From the NCBI GenBank assembly GCA_041739525.1, contig JBGSNQ010000009.1, forward strand, positions 85,909 to 149,908: a stretch of 64,000 nucleotides of DNA, in the 5' to 3' direction. The translations under genes were made by a program, and so were the position numbers. This stretch comes from DATJGR01 sp041739525. GTDB lineage: Bacteria > Pseudomonadota > Gammaproteobacteria > Pseudomonadales > Azotimanducaceae. A model generated the notes under the pieces. The model searched no databases. It was not told the origin of the DNA and worked only from the letters and a program-made list of their open reading frames with translations. How positions within the stretch are numbered: position 1 is the first letter of the stretch; every line of letters starts with the position of its first letter. Shown piece after piece: positions 10,201 to 18,465 of this stretch.

Positions 10201-13200
10201 TCGCGCGCGAGAGAGTCCTTCAAGGTGCCCCGCAGGCGGATGTCCGATGCGGCCCGCAGATCGACATCTGCGAATCCGCTCAATTGCGTTTGTCCGATCA
10301 GATCGAGAAATGCTGCGTCGACATCCAACTGGCCGTTGCCGGCGACCGACGGCGCCACGGTATCGAAGAAGGCGGGTCGGTCGTATCCGAGCGCCGTGTA
10401 GCTCGCCGACAACTTGGCGACGCTATCGCCCTCGGCGGCCAGGATCGGCGCATACACTTCCAGGCTGCGCGCCATGCTCAGGTCGGTATCCGCCTCGAAG
10501 ACGATTCGCCCGTCGGCCGGTTGCGTCGAACCGGGTAACGCCGGGACGTTCACCGCTCGTAACACCAGCGAATCGAATCCGGACTGATCGATGCGATCTG
10601 GAGCGAGCTCCACCCGGCCCTGCAGCGTGTTCGGAATCGGATCTCCGTATTCGAAGACCGGCGGCACGATCTCGTCGACGATCGCGAGCACGCGCTCGAC
10701 GGCCGAGAACTGCGAAGCCGGATCGAAGAACGGATTCTCTTCGGGCACTTTGCGGTCGTTGGCGTCGATCGTGAGCTCGAACCGTCCGCCCCGTCCGTCG
10801 TCGCGGCTGGCGGCGCGATCGTTGAGTGCATTGAAGGTGCCGCCGATCAGACCGCCCTCCGCGGTCCTGATGGACAAACTGCCAGCGTCCGACGCGAGCC
10901 ACGTCGGCGTCAGCACGTCCGGGTCCGTGCGGGTGATGTCGAGCAATGCAGCCGTTCCGCCGACATCGTATCGAACGGTAGGTTCGGAGATGACGTATCC
11001 GCGCTCGGCGTCGATCGCGATCTCACCACCGTTCAGCAGCGCGCCATCGCGCAGACCGAATTCGGTAGGGCGGGCTATGAACGTGCCGTGCACGTCGAGC
11101 ACCGAGTTCGATGCCAGTCGGATGTTCTGCGACGGGTTGAAGCCGGTTGTACCCGTCGGCGCGGCGATGTGCAGCTCGATGTTCCCGGCCGGCGCATGCA
11201 ACGCGGCAGAATCGAGCCAGATGCTACCGGTCGTTTCGAGATCGATTGTTCCGGTCGGGTCCACAACGAGGCTCGATCCCGGCAGCATGACAATGCCGGA
11301 TTCGGGATCGAACGACGCGCCGCGCGAACTGGCGTAGCGCAACGTCAGGTTGGCCGGCGCCCGTTCGTACTCCGGCAGCAACTGTACGAACGCAAAACGC
11401 GACAGCGGCTGGTTGGATGCCTGCGTCTGGTACGAGGCCGGCAAGCCATAGTTGATCTGCCTGGGCCGTATCGACGACCCTCCCGCCACCACGACGCCAT
11501 AACGATTCGCGCCGATCGAGACGTTTTCGAAGCCGTTGGTGCGAAGCAGAAAACTCGGAATGAACGCATCCACCTTGGGGATGAAGTCGAGATCCTCGAA
11601 CGGAAGCAGAATCGGGAAGTCGTCTTCACCCGCATCGGGTCCGAGTACCGGGTTCACTATGTCCCGCTGCAGCAACGCCAGCGCGTTGGCCTGCAGCGTG
11701 AGGCTGCCGCCGTGCTGCAACGCAAGCCCCGACATCTGCACGGTCGGAATGAATTTGCTTTCGCGCTCCGGCGTCGACCCGCCAACCAACGAGATCGCTC
11801 CGCTGCGACCCGCCTCCAGCGATCCGTCGGCCTGCAGCCAGGCACCCCCGTTGACGCTGAGCGACGCCGACGCAGCCATGATCAGGTCGCCTTTGGCCGC
11901 GATCGAAATGCGTCCACCGTCGATCCACACAGGATCGAGCGGGGCGTTGCCGCGTATTCCGAAGTCGTTGATCCACAAACCGGAAACGTCGACGCGCGAA
12001 CCCTCGCCGAAGCGGATGTTGCCTTCGTCGATGCCACCGAAAATGCTGCTCGATAGCGACAGCGACCCTCCCTGCGACTGGAAGCTGCCGCCGAACAGAA
12101 CGTCGGTCGCTTGTGCCTCCAGCGAAAAACCGCCGGGCAGAACGAAGTGCACCTCCGGACCGAGATCGAAGGCACCGAGCGTCAGTATCCGAGCGGTCCG
12201 AATCCCCGAATCGACCAGCAAACCGGAATCGATTTCGGTTTCGGCGCGATCGCTGGCGCCGATCGCAGCGTTGACGGCTTCGCGACCCTGCGTGAGGTCC
12301 ATTTCGAACCGCGCACCATCCGGAATCTGTTCGAATGGACGAGCGACCCGAAGCCCCTCGATGGCACCCGTCGGCTGGCGCTGGTTGGGGCCCACCACCA
12401 CGCCGCCGTCGATCTGCCCCGCGAAATCGAGCGCGTTCGCCGTGAGCGTGACGCTTCCGGCATCTTTACCCTCGACGTATCCCGCTTCGTAGCGCGCGTT
12501 CGCGGTGCCGGACGAGTCGACGAACGTTTCAGTAACGCCCCACGCGTCGTGGCGCTTCGTGGCACCGGAAAACACGCCGACGATCTTCTCGTCGGGATCC
12601 GCTTCGGAAATGTCGATCACCGAACCGTCCGCGGTGATCAACTGAGTCGTATTGAGCACGCCGCCTTCGAACGTCACTTTGCCGCCAGCGACGTCGAGCA
12701 TCGCCCCGGTGGCGACCGAGATCGAACCCTCGGACTCCAGCACGATGTCGCCGCCGCTTGCGAGCCTTTCATCCACCGTGCGGCCGGTGTTCGCGATCGC
12801 ATCGTCGACGTTCGCGAAGGTCGAGCCTTTGCGGATGTCGACACTTACCGTTTCTCCTCTGACGACCCCATCGCGTTGCAATGGCGAATCGGCGAGTTCG
12901 TTGGAGCGCAGATCGAGATCGACCTGATTGCGCGACATCGGCAGCACGGTGCTCTCGGTACCGGAGACGTCGATGCGCACGCCGTCGGCAATGGTGAGGC
13001 TCGCCGCGTTCCTGGCGACCTCGACGATCGGCGCGGCGGGCCGCTCCGTTGCAGTCACGCGCACCTCTCCACCGGGAACCACCACGCTCGCGCCGCGCTC
13101 GAAGCGGATCTCCTTACCCATCAATTCGACCCGCGGAACCGCCTCGGGCTGGCTGTCGATCGCCTTCGCCGAGCTCGCGATATCAGGCAACACTTCGGTG

Positions 13201-14147
13201 ACGCTGTTTTCGCCCATGACGAGCGTGCCGGCGCGCTCCGGGAGAATCCGGCTGCCGGTCGTCGACTGCTCGACCGTGACGCCGTCGCGCGCCTGCAAAC
13301 GGATCGATCCGCTCTCGTCGATGTCGGTAGTCGCGCGGAGCACGCCCTGCTGTTGCAGCAGAATGCCGGCGAGCGTGATGTTGCCGCGCTCCGCGATGAT
13401 CTCGCCGATGTTCTCGACGCTGTCCGTGACATCGCCGCGCACCTCGACGAGCAGGCCGCGGATGTCGGAGCCCGCATCGAACTGCAGATACACCTGTTGC
13501 GAAGCCGCGCCGAGAATGGTCTGCCCGCCAGGGGTCTTCAGCGTGCCCTCGTTGCGGATCTTCGGCGCGAACAACAGGATCTGGCCGCCGTCTTCGGTCG
13601 TCAGCTGCGCGCCGTGTTCGATCAGGATCTCCCCGTCACCGTCCTCGAAAGCGGTGAGTGCCGCGATCCCATTGCCGGCATTAACGGCATTGATCAGACC
13701 GGTTTCGTTGAATACCTGGTCGGTGATGTTGAGCGACGAAGCCAGCAGCGTGTTGGTGTTGACCCGCGCGTTCTCACCGAAAATGAACCCGTTCGGATTG
13801 ATCAGATAGATCTGACCGTTGGCATCGATCGCACCGAGCACCTCGCTCGGGGTCTGCTGAAAGATCCGGTTCAGCGCGACCGAGATATCGCGCGGCTGGC
13901 GGAACACCACGCGGGCACCCGCCGCCAGGTTGAATTCCTGCCAGTTCAGTATCGCGCGATCCGTCAGTTGCTCGACGGTGCCGACGTTGCCGTCGACGCT
14001 GTAGCGTGCCGCGCCCGCAGTAACGAACACCTCGGGATTCCCCGCGCCGCAGGTCCCGGCCGCGCACGGAACCGGAACGTCGGCGGCCCACGCAAGCCGG
14101 GAGCCTACTAACAAGACAGCTAAGCGGCGAGGAAAACGGCTGAACAT
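4227..14147 (-). CDS. TpsA filamentous hemagglutinin-like exoprotein (3306 aa)
   Basis: Very large secreted protein of the two-partner (type Vb) pathway. After a signal peptide beginning MFSRFPRRLAVLLVGSRLAWA come an N-terminal TPS secretion domain (RAILNWQEFNLAAGARVVF, LNRIFQQTPSEVLGAIDANG, YLINPNGFIFGENARVN) and roughly 3000 residues of short Gly/Asn/Asp-rich beta-helix repeats. The C-terminus ends in a cysteine pair six residues apart (CDPKDPEC) close to the last residue. The ATG at 14147 has GGAG upstream and lies 34 bases after the tpsB stop; a longer frame reaching 14360 overlaps tpsB and is not needed. A short tandem block (SAGPSAGPSAG) is near 10049-10081. Function is inferred to be adhesion or surface structure; the target is not visible. 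The long plus-strand frames across this gene are antisense shadows. Confidence 0.92.
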   Translation of the reverse strand: MFSRFPRRLAVLLVGSRLAWAADVPVPCAAGTCGAGNPEVFVTAGAARYSVDGNVGTVEQLTDRAILNWQEFNLAAGARVVFRQPRDISVALNRIFQQTPSEVLGAIDANGQIYLINPNGFIFGENARVNTNTLLASSLNITDQVFNETGLINAVNAGNGIAALTAFEDGDGEILIEHGAQLTTEDGGQILLFAPKIRNEGTLKTPGGQTILGAASQQVYLQFDAGSDIRGLLVEVRGDVTDSVENIGEIIAERGNITLAGILLQQQGVLRATTDIDESGSIRLQARDGVTVEQSTTGSRILPERAGTLVMGENSVTEVLPDIASSAKAIDSQPEAVPRVELMGKEIRFERGASVVVPGGEVRVTATERPAAPIVEVARNAASLTIADGVRIDVSGTESTVLPMSRNQVDLDLRSNELADSPLQRDGVVRGETVSVDIRKGSTFANVDDAIANTGRTVDERLASGGDIVLESEGSISVATGAMLDVAGGKVTFEGGVLNTTQLITADGSVIDISEADPDEKIVGVFSGATKRHDAWGVTETFVDSSGTANARYEAGYVEGKDAGSVTLTANALDFAGQIDGGVVVGPNQRQPTGAIEGLRVARPFEQIPDGARFEMDLTQGREAVNAAIGASDRAETEIDSGLLVDSGIRTARILTLGAFDLGPEVHFVLPGGFSLEAQATDVLFGGSFQSQGGSLSLSSSIFGGIDEGNIRFGEGSRVDVSGLWINDFGIRGNAPLDPVWIDGGRISIAAKGDLIMAASASLSVNGGAWLQADGSLEAGRSGAISLVGGSTPERESKFIPTVQMSGLALQHGGSLTLQANALALLQRDIVNPVLGPDAGEDDFPILLPFEDLDFIPKVDAFIPSFLLRTNGFENVSIGANRYGVVVAGGSSIRPRQINYGLPASYQTQASNQPLSRFAFVQLLPEYERAPANLTLRYASSRGASFDPESGIVMLPGSSLVVDPTGTIDLETTGSIWLDSAALHAPAGNIELHIAAPTGTTGFNPSQNIRLASNSVLDVHGTFIARPTEFGLRDGALLNGGEIAIDAERGYVISEPTVRYDVGGTAALLDITRTDPDVLTPTWLASDAGSLSIRTAEGGLIGGTFNALNDRAASRDDGRGGRFELTIDANDRKVPEENPFFDPASQFSAVERVLAIVDEIVPPVFEYGDPIPNTLQGRVELAPDRIDQSGFDSLVLRAVNVPALPGSTQPADGRIVFEADTDLSMARSLEVYAPILAAEGDSVAKLSASYTALGYDRPAFFDTVAPSVAGNGQLDVDAAFLDLIGQTQLSGFADVDLRAASDIRLRGTLKDSLARDLIGGLDTPANVTLNASRIYPTTLSQYRVELTGADASLTFSSAGPSAGPSAGDVFSYGGSVDFVAVNILGSPHLFAPGGQIVMDASGSIDMSAGAQLSTRIDELVLFGQTQGGLDWIYPMPNGTVQLLESLERPRVALTAPSVRLAESAVVDASGGGDLQAYEFIAGPGGTRDFLASENVGSMFAILPTRNLPLAPFDAYESRNFLYGADSGVVLNGDASLPNGEFVVLPARYALLPGAYLVTPVGGLYDLVPGETRFDIDGTPVVAGRFTGFGTQSSADRWQGFRVQPGSVAGLYSEYDLTSANTFFPADDANAYAPRDSGNVLFEASGTIDLLGSVVSRGATAGRDGRLELAAPSIAIVAGSAVAAEGVTTLIDTQLDELVVGSLLIGGRSNGTTESGAISVEAQASTVSVGAGVSLAQREVVLAARDRIEVAAGATVAAVDAGSESTTTSLSTQRNDAILITSKDRILVERTDGASADEGTLALAAGSNVESVGTVAVQASGSAELSGEIRVEGGRLDLYSKRLVIENTSQGQPGVTSIGQQTLAAAQADELVLGVGEAIDVVDDLRLAARRVEIDAPLIRASGAESLTLAADTVALRNSSSVSPPAAPTTGNAKLHVDATTVEIGAGITTVDGFGDVRLTAADRVLAHGAGGLTAAGDVTFDTPLVVAESGDSALEVSSLGAVTLTNTLSSPTSAAESGELPGGSLEFSGQRVEVATTLRAASGSVSLVASGDDAKVGLRDSARVDVAGGVVQGVVESIATPGGQISIASEGDVIAEAGAILDVSGPQRAGALRVDARNGTATLASALIGGADGAIRVDAQTIGNVDGLVAAANGEHGFLGEQFYRQRSGDLVFGASDRIETHRFSAAADDGATTFDGELVLGERGRAQLYGSDAATFGGSVSGESVKLELEALGENARVTFAPQTGSTATGGIVARVLDAGDLAGRAAIADTTGLVERVELVSSYQVADGDFGSDDATLLRGILEGRAAMQDELRNNLALASGVDLVFGTRVSAPDDLAVSSALDLAGWRFGTQPGRFLMTAGGDVNVNASISDGFRPSNVFPADTLQDDPSWSLAFVSGSDASAADPFAVIGGVGSFTIGANTTVRTGSGDITVRAGEDFVLADPTSTLYTAGVRREMPGFDELFRFFILHDVQFPDRGGAIDIAAMGDVRGARSRQLISEYMVRFGGPFFDVTTMPTMFGVAFQRFDPTGQPLPAFEQNIGSFGGGDVRIRAGRDITDLSVVAPEMLNHTGDASGALVDGQPVVTYTDNSFERLSAAEVEIDAGRDLVGGVLYVGGGEGQASAGGNIRPGADGLGLVVAQSSSAVELWGGDSVLLETSFDPTLLTQSIGRLQSSSEITYYSSYTPDAKLNVGSLTGDVVFNVDTKRVAEGFDPPGDIARSETPFSVLPGTLRAVAASGDISILDDLTLFPTANGNLSLAAYGNVKGPEIPSVVLVSDADAALMPRPDAPQQNLDSVERRLQFAGATPGNLHAAVPVHTDDPEGSSVEAITGSVDAPGLTLSTAERLSVVARDEVNVFRVQSQHVRDSDTTHIQAGGDVRILASRDPETGQVIVNTRVIEVAGPGKLEVLAGRSIDLGTSDGIVTIGDLENPALADQGADVLILAGNAGEPNLRGFLATTLTTSPDALEVLEKVFGTAFDSAADALAYFDAATAADQREAAFTVLFSELEASGLAASQLIAQSAPAADIEVAYDRGRNATRSLFPDADDFQGDVGLFFSRIQTLDGGDIDVLVPGGELNVGLTVAFGTGKDASELGIVSQGRGDINIYTEGNVEVNRSRVFSLNGGDIDIWSNDGDIDAGRGAKTTLATPALSAVVGENDTILKVVPPEVSGSGIAADDGTSGQLPDILLSTPNGVVDAGDAGIRTPGRLFTAATDVIGRDNIEVGSFVGAPADTVVLSSDLAGVGDTAASAAESIAESAASQSSAANEQSESQSALAWLDVLLEGFGEEGDACDPKDPECKKRG
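10049..10081 (-). repeat. 12-bp tandem repeat inside tpsA
   Basis: Two units of CGGCACT-C/A-GGCC and a partial third give Ser-Ala-Gly-Pro repeats in the exoprotein. The repeat keeps the reading frame, so copy-number change would only lengthen or shorten a loop. Confidence 0.7.
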
Positions 14148-14181
14148 GCGTCTACTCCGTGCAGAACTTTTCGGAACCCGT

Positions 14182-15816
14182 TCAGAGTCCATACGACAGC
14201 AGGAACGTGACTCGACTGTCGCCTTCATTGGTTTCGGTGGCGTGGCGCAACGCCAGTGCCCAAAGCACTTCCGCGTTGATGCCGTACCAGCTCTCCAGTC
14301 GCGCGCCGACGCCGGCGCTCGAGAGCGAAAACGTGTCGTCCTCTTCGGGTAGCGGCTCATTGATCTGCCCGAGACCCCAGTCCCAGAAGAGATACGTGGT
14401 CACCGGCCACGTCGAATGCCGCCAGTCCAACTCGAGGGAGGCGTTGTAACCCTTGTCCGCGAGTTCTTCGGCCTCCAGATAGCCGCGAACGGTGCTGTAA
14501 CCGCCAAGACTCATCTCTTCGTTGCCGATCAATACATCCGTCGTGAGCTGGGACGCGATACGCGCGTGCAGCGAAAAGCCGGCCCACGGCAGCGGTTGCG
14601 TCCGCTGCAGCGACGTCTTCACGAAGAAGTAGTTCGGCTCGCCCTTGAACCGTTTTGTTTCGAATTCCTGGTGGTCGTTGAAGCCTCGCACTCCCCAGTT
14701 ACCGGCAACCGAATAGCGATTTGATCCACCCCAGAGATCGTGCGTCGCGTCGTAACCGGTCGTGAAGTTGAAGTACTTGATGGACTTCGCTGTCGTCTCC
14801 TGAACCGGCACGCCTTCGATGATTTCCCGTTCGAAGCCGGTGACGTCTTCCGAGTCCTTGTAATCGAGGCCGAACACCAGCGAATCGCGAACGCTCCCTT
14901 CCACGCGCAGCGGCTTGATGCCTCGCGTGATCAGGAACTTGCCCTTCCCCAACACCGTCGTGCCGCCGACGCTGGTTGCCACGTCGCTGTCGGTCTTGAC
15001 CCCGGTGAGCGCAAATATCGTATTGGTCCACGTGGGCCGGTGGATGTAGGTGCCGGAGTAGACCTGCACGTTGTTGGTGTCTTCCGGTGAGGTCTGATAC
15101 ATGAACGCGACGCCGTCCTGTCGCTGGAACAGGTTGTTGTATGAGGCGGAGGCCACCACCCGAAGCTCTTCGGTGTTTGCGGAGTGGAGATTGTTGAGTT
15201 CGATGTTCGCGTGCAGCGGCAGCTTGTCGTCCACCTGCAGTTCTACGTCCAACTTGCCGGGCGCATCTCCCGAGCGCAGCAGCGGCCGAACAGAGCGATC
15301 CGGTGTACGGCGGGCCAGCGTATCGAGTTCACGCTGCATGTCTGGGGCACTCAGGACCTTGCCCGGTTGCACCGACGGCACAGCCTGCTCAACCTGGCGG
15401 TTACTGAAGTAGCGGCCGCCTGTTACGCGCAACCGGTCGACACGCTGCTCGAATACTTCCAGCGTCACCGTGCCGTTGCGCAGCTGCTTCGCAACGTCTG
15501 CCGACGGCGTGACCCCGACGGTGGGATAGCCGCGATCTTTGTAGACGCCTTGCAGCGCTTTTGCCGCGAGTCCGATGCGTTCGACGTCGCCCTCCGGACC
15601 GAGAAAGGGATAAACCGCGCGTTCGATGTCGCGCTCGTCGAGCACCGTGTTGCCCTCGACGCGAAATTCCGCGATCAGGTATCGATCGACCATAGCAGAC
15701 GGCGCGCCGGCGTCGGGCGCCGCTTCGGCCGCGCTTGCCGCGGCAATGCAGAACACAGCGGCCAGCGTCCCAAGGGGGCCTCTAAGGCGGAGGGTGCAGT
15801 GGTGGTCGTGGTTCAT
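14182..15816 (-). CDS. TpsB transporter (ShlB/FhaC/HecB family)
   Basis: 544 residues, normal for the family. Order: signal peptide (residues about 1-32), two POTRA-type domains (RVEGNTVLDERDIERAVYPF; then VTLEVFEQRVDRLRVTGGRYF), and a C-terminal beta-barrel from about residue 200 ending VTFLLSYGL. It is the outer-membrane pore that secretes its cognate TpsA, here the very next gene. The barrel contains the VRGYLEAEEL segment matching the conserved VRGY motif of Omp85/TpsB proteins. It is the first gene of the tps-exb-ton run. The start codon at 15816 has no strong Shine-Dalgarno. Confidence 0.93.
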   Translation of the reverse strand: MNHDHHCTLRLRGPLGTLAAVFCIAAASAAEAAPDAGAPSAMVDRYLIAEFRVEGNTVLDERDIERAVYPFLGPEGDVERIGLAAKALQGVYKDRGYPTVGVTPSADVAKQLRNGTVTLEVFEQRVDRLRVTGGRYFSNRQVEQAVPSVQPGKVLSAPDMQRELDTLARRTPDRSVRPLLRSGDAPGKLDVELQVDDKLPLHANIELNNLHSANTEELRVVASASYNNLFQRQDGVAFMYQTSPEDTNNVQVYSGTYIHRPTWTNTIFALTGVKTDSDVATSVGGTTVLGKGKFLITRGIKPLRVEGSVRDSLVFGLDYKDSEDVTGFEREIIEGVPVQETTAKSIKYFNFTTGYDATHDLWGGSNRYSVAGNWGVRGFNDHQEFETKRFKGEPNYFFVKTSLQRTQPLPWAGFSLHARIASQLTTDVLIGNEEMSLGGYSTVRGYLEAEELADKGYNASLELDWRHSTWPVTTYLFWDWGLGQINEPLPEEDDTFSLSSAGVGARLESWYGINAEVLWALALRHATETNEGDSRVTFLLSYGL

Positions 15817-15845
15817 TGGTCGGGCAACTCACCATCATTAAACTG

Positions 15846-15874
15846 AAAAAGCCGACCGCCCGAAGGCGGTCGGC
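15846..15874 (-). terminator. Rho-independent terminator with UUCG loop
   Basis: A perfect 10-bp stem GCCGACCGCC / GGCGGTCGGC closes on a TTCG tetraloop and is followed on the minus strand by TTTTT. It lies 33 bases after the stop of the 15907-17646 gene and only 30 bases before the tpsB start, so it separates the VPLPA-CTERM pair from the tps operon, or attenuates read-through into it. Confidence 0.85.
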
Positions 15875-15906
15875 TGGATGGACATCCGATCAGGACGTCC
15901 GAGTGC

Positions 15907-17646
15907 TCAGAAGTCGAGCGTATCCGTCACATCCGAATCCTGCTCGGTGGCGCCGGGGCTACCGTTGTCGGCGTTCGTTTCGAGAACGAAATCGCACGCC
16001 GAGCTCAACGTCGCGACCTGACAGTTGTTACCGCCGCGGGTGAGACCCGTGCTGGGCAACACGTTGTTGTAGCTCACGACACCGGTGGCACCGTCGGTGA
16101 CGGTGGTGGGGCAATCGAGCGACATCACACCGCTGAAGCCCCAGCTGTGTTGCCGGCGCAACGATCCCAGCACGGTCGGGTTACCGGAGCCTGTCGACAG
16201 GGTCGACATCAGCGACAACTCGTTCGCGTTCAGGTCGTTCTCCCACTGGATGGTCGATTCGCCGTAGTGGTAGTAGCTACCGTTCGCGACGTTTTCGAAG
16301 GTGCCGAGGCGTCCGTCGAGCCGGATGAACCGGAAGCCGTCGCCGGTCGTCGTCGCCGCGTTCTTGTCGGGACCCACTGGCACGCGGTCCAACGACGTGT
16401 GACCAAACGCCCACAGGCTGCCGCCGTCAGAGACGTTCATCGGTGCCGTGGTAAAACCGGTGTTCGCATTCACGCCGCGATTCAGGTTCGTCATGGTCCG
16501 CTCCATGTCGCCGGAACCCGACTGCAACTGCATCGTCGTCGGACCTGCGAAGTCGAGCGGAGTCGGCGAAGTGAGGCCGCGTGCGCCGCTGACGCATTTC
16601 TCGCGATTCATCACCACCGCAGTCTCTGCCCGCGTGCCGGAAGACAGCGCCCGGTGTACCAGCGTCACCCGGTTGTCCGCCGCCACCGGCGCAACGCACA
16701 CCCCGCCCGGACAGGCTTCGTAGTTCGCCGCCACATCCGGATCGAGCGCGCCGAGCCCAACGATATTGTTGAGGGGCGTGAGCACACCCTGGTTGTTCGG
16801 GTCGTACACCGCGATGTCGCTCCAACGCGGCACCGTACCGGTGTTCAGCGACGTGATCAGCGAGTTGGAGAACGACGGTTGATGGTCGGCTTCCTCTTCG
16901 TTGATCACACCATCGCCGTCGTCGTCGCGCGCCGCCCAGCCGGAGTCGACCGGGTTGCCCGCGGCGTTCGCTCCGACGCAGCGCGTGCCGGCGACGACCG
17001 CCGCACACGGACGAATGTTCTGGGCGATCTGAAGGGCATCGCGCAGTTTCTTCGTCACCATCACGCCGAAGGGAACCACGTATGCCCGGGTGACGTTGTC
17101 GCAAGTCGACGACGTGTCCACCAGACCTTCGGTCGGACCCAGGTCGGAGAAGCCGCCTTCCGCTTCCAGCAACGAGGCGCCCGAGCCCAGGTTGTTGCAC
17201 GCATACACGTCTACGATGCGTCCGTTCTCGCCAGCTACGTTAGCCGTTGTGACCGCGCCGCACGCCGCCGCAGTCGGGATGATGTACGAACGCAGTTCGC
17301 TGTTGTTGCAAACCGGCGCGACGCCCTTGTACGAACCACCGGCCCCTTCCTTACGGAACAAGATGTTCTTGTCCGCACCCGGCACGGTCGCGACGCTGCA
17401 CGCGATCGCAAACTGGTTGCTGTTGAAGGTGTAAGAACCGTTGAGAGAGTACATCCGGATGTCCGCGCCACCCGCATCGCACAACGTGCCGATGATGAAG
17501 TCGCGCAACGCGATTTCCGACGCCGTTGCACCGCTGATGTTGAGGTCCTGCGAATCCGGCACCGCTGCCGCCGTCGGATCCCAACCGCCGGCTGCCGCGT
17601 GGCCCGCCAGCAGTAAACCTGCCACTGCTCCTGCAAATCTTTTCAT
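15907..17646 (-). CDS. Secreted protein, possible PstS-like (periplasmic-binding) fold
   Basis: 579 residues with a signal peptide (MKRFAGAVAGLLLAGHAAA). The mature N-terminus (LNISGATASEIALRDFIIG) recalls the ligand-binding opening of PstS-like proteins, but I cannot confirm the fold. Many cysteines suggest disulfides and an exported location. An aspartate-rich segment DDDGDGVINEEEAD (near residue 240) looks like a calcium-binding loop. No membrane helix and no sorting tail are seen at the C-terminus (DSDVTDTLDF). It starts 30 bases after the VPLPA-CTERM gene stops and ends at a strong terminator, so the two genes probably form one transcription unit. Confidence 0.6.
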   Translation of the reverse strand: MKRFAGAVAGLLLAGHAAAGGWDPTAAAVPDSQDLNISGATASEIALRDFIIGTLCDAGGADIRMYSLNGSYTFNSNQFAIACSVATVPGADKNILFRKEGAGGSYKGVAPVCNNSELRSYIIPTAAACGAVTTANVAGENGRIVDVYACNNLGSGASLLEAEGGFSDLGPTEGLVDTSSTCDNVTRAYVVPFGVMVTKKLRDALQIAQNIRPCAAVVAGTRCVGANAAGNPVDSGWAARDDDGDGVINEEEADHQPSFSNSLITSLNTGTVPRWSDIAVYDPNNQGVLTPLNNIVGLGALDPDVAANYEACPGGVCVAPVAADNRVTLVHRALSSGTRAETAVVMNREKCVSGARGLTSPTPLDFAGPTTMQLQSGSGDMERTMTNLNRGVNANTGFTTAPMNVSDGGSLWAFGHTSLDRVPVGPDKNAATTTGDGFRFIRLDGRLGTFENVANGSYYHYGESTIQWENDLNANELSLMSTLSTGSGNPTVLGSLRRQHSWGFSGVMSLDCPTTVTDGATGVVSYNNVLPSTGLTRGGNNCQVATLSSACDFVLETNADNGSPGATEQDSDVTDTLDF

Positions 17647-17676
17647 GACATGAATCTCCTGTGTCCTAATTTGTCG

Positions 17677-18465
17677 CTAAGCCAGTTGCTGATTGCGACG
17701 GCGCGCAACCCCAACCAGACCGAGCAGGGCGGAACCGAGCAGCCAGACGCCGGCCGGGAGCGGAATCGGCGCACTGCCGCCCGCTTCCCAACGCAGCTGG
17801 TTGCCGATCAGCGACCACATACGGCCCGCGCCCAATTGAGTGGTATCGACCAGTCCGGTCGTTCCGCTCACGATCGACGAAAAGAAAGCCATCGACTGGC
17901 CGACCTGCGTGCCGATGAACAGGTTCGACGTCGTGTTGTCGATCAGGCTGCCGTTGAACGCCAGACCGCCGGGGATTATTCCGGGGCCGCCCACCGCGGT
18001 GGTGGTGTTGTTCTCCGCCAGCGTTCCAACGTTGTGCTCGGGTGCCAGGACGAAGTTGCCGATGCGGCCGATGTTACCGAGCATCTCGGTGAAGCCACTT
18101 CCACCCTGGAAGATGTTTCCGGAGAACGGCGACGCCGCCGTGTAGTAGAGGGTGCCATCGAGCGCGCCGTCGTAACCGCCGGTCAATACCGCGTACGAGA
18201 GCGTCGAGATCGAACCCAGTCCGGACAGATTCACCGTCGTGCTGAAGTCCGTGTTCCAGTCCGTGCTGTCGATGTGCAGACCGAGATCGACCACCACCGT
18301 GGTCGGCGTCGTGCCGGAGTTGTCCCAAACCGCCAGAAACATTTCCGGATTGCCCGTGGGGTTCGGACTAGTGCCACCGCCCGCTTCGATCGCGGCGTTT
18401 GCTCCGCCAGCCATCGCCAGCGCAGTCAAGCCCGCCGCAAAGAGTCTCGTCTTCTTCATGGTCAT
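17677..18465 (-). CDS. VPLPA-CTERM sorting-domain secreted protein
   Basis: 262 residues. N-terminal signal peptide (MKKTRLFAAGLTALAMAGGANA), a Gly/Thr/Asn-rich beta-type body, and a C-terminal tail made of IPLPAGVWLLGSALLG, a short hydrophobic helix and the basic end ARRRNQQ. This tripartite tail is the VPLPA variant of the PEP-CTERM signal handled by exosortase-type transpeptidases in Gram-negatives with exopolysaccharide. No exosortase gene is in this window. The start ATG at 18465 has GGAGA just upstream; ATG 18459 is also possible. The body has no recognised enzyme motif. Confidence 0.82.
   Translation of the reverse strand: MTMKKTRLFAAGLTALAMAGGANAAIEAGGGTSPNPTGNPEMFLAVWDNSGTTPTTVVVDLGLHIDSTDWNTDFSTTVNLSGLGSISTLSYAVLTGGYDGALDGTLYYTAASPFSGNIFQGGSGFTEMLGNIGRIGNFVLAPEHNVGTLAENNTTTAVGGPGIIPGGLAFNGSLIDNTTSNLFIGTQVGQSMAFFSSIVSGTTGLVDTTQLGAGRMWSLIGNQLRWEAGGSAPIPLPAGVWLLGSALLGLVGVARRRNQQLA

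Noticed and set aside
4593..14111. Several long plus-strand open frames (for example 4593-6131, 8568-10538, 12111-14111) across the TpsA gene
   Set aside because: They are antisense to a gene with clear domains, are Arg/His-rich without motifs, and arise from high-GC codon bias.
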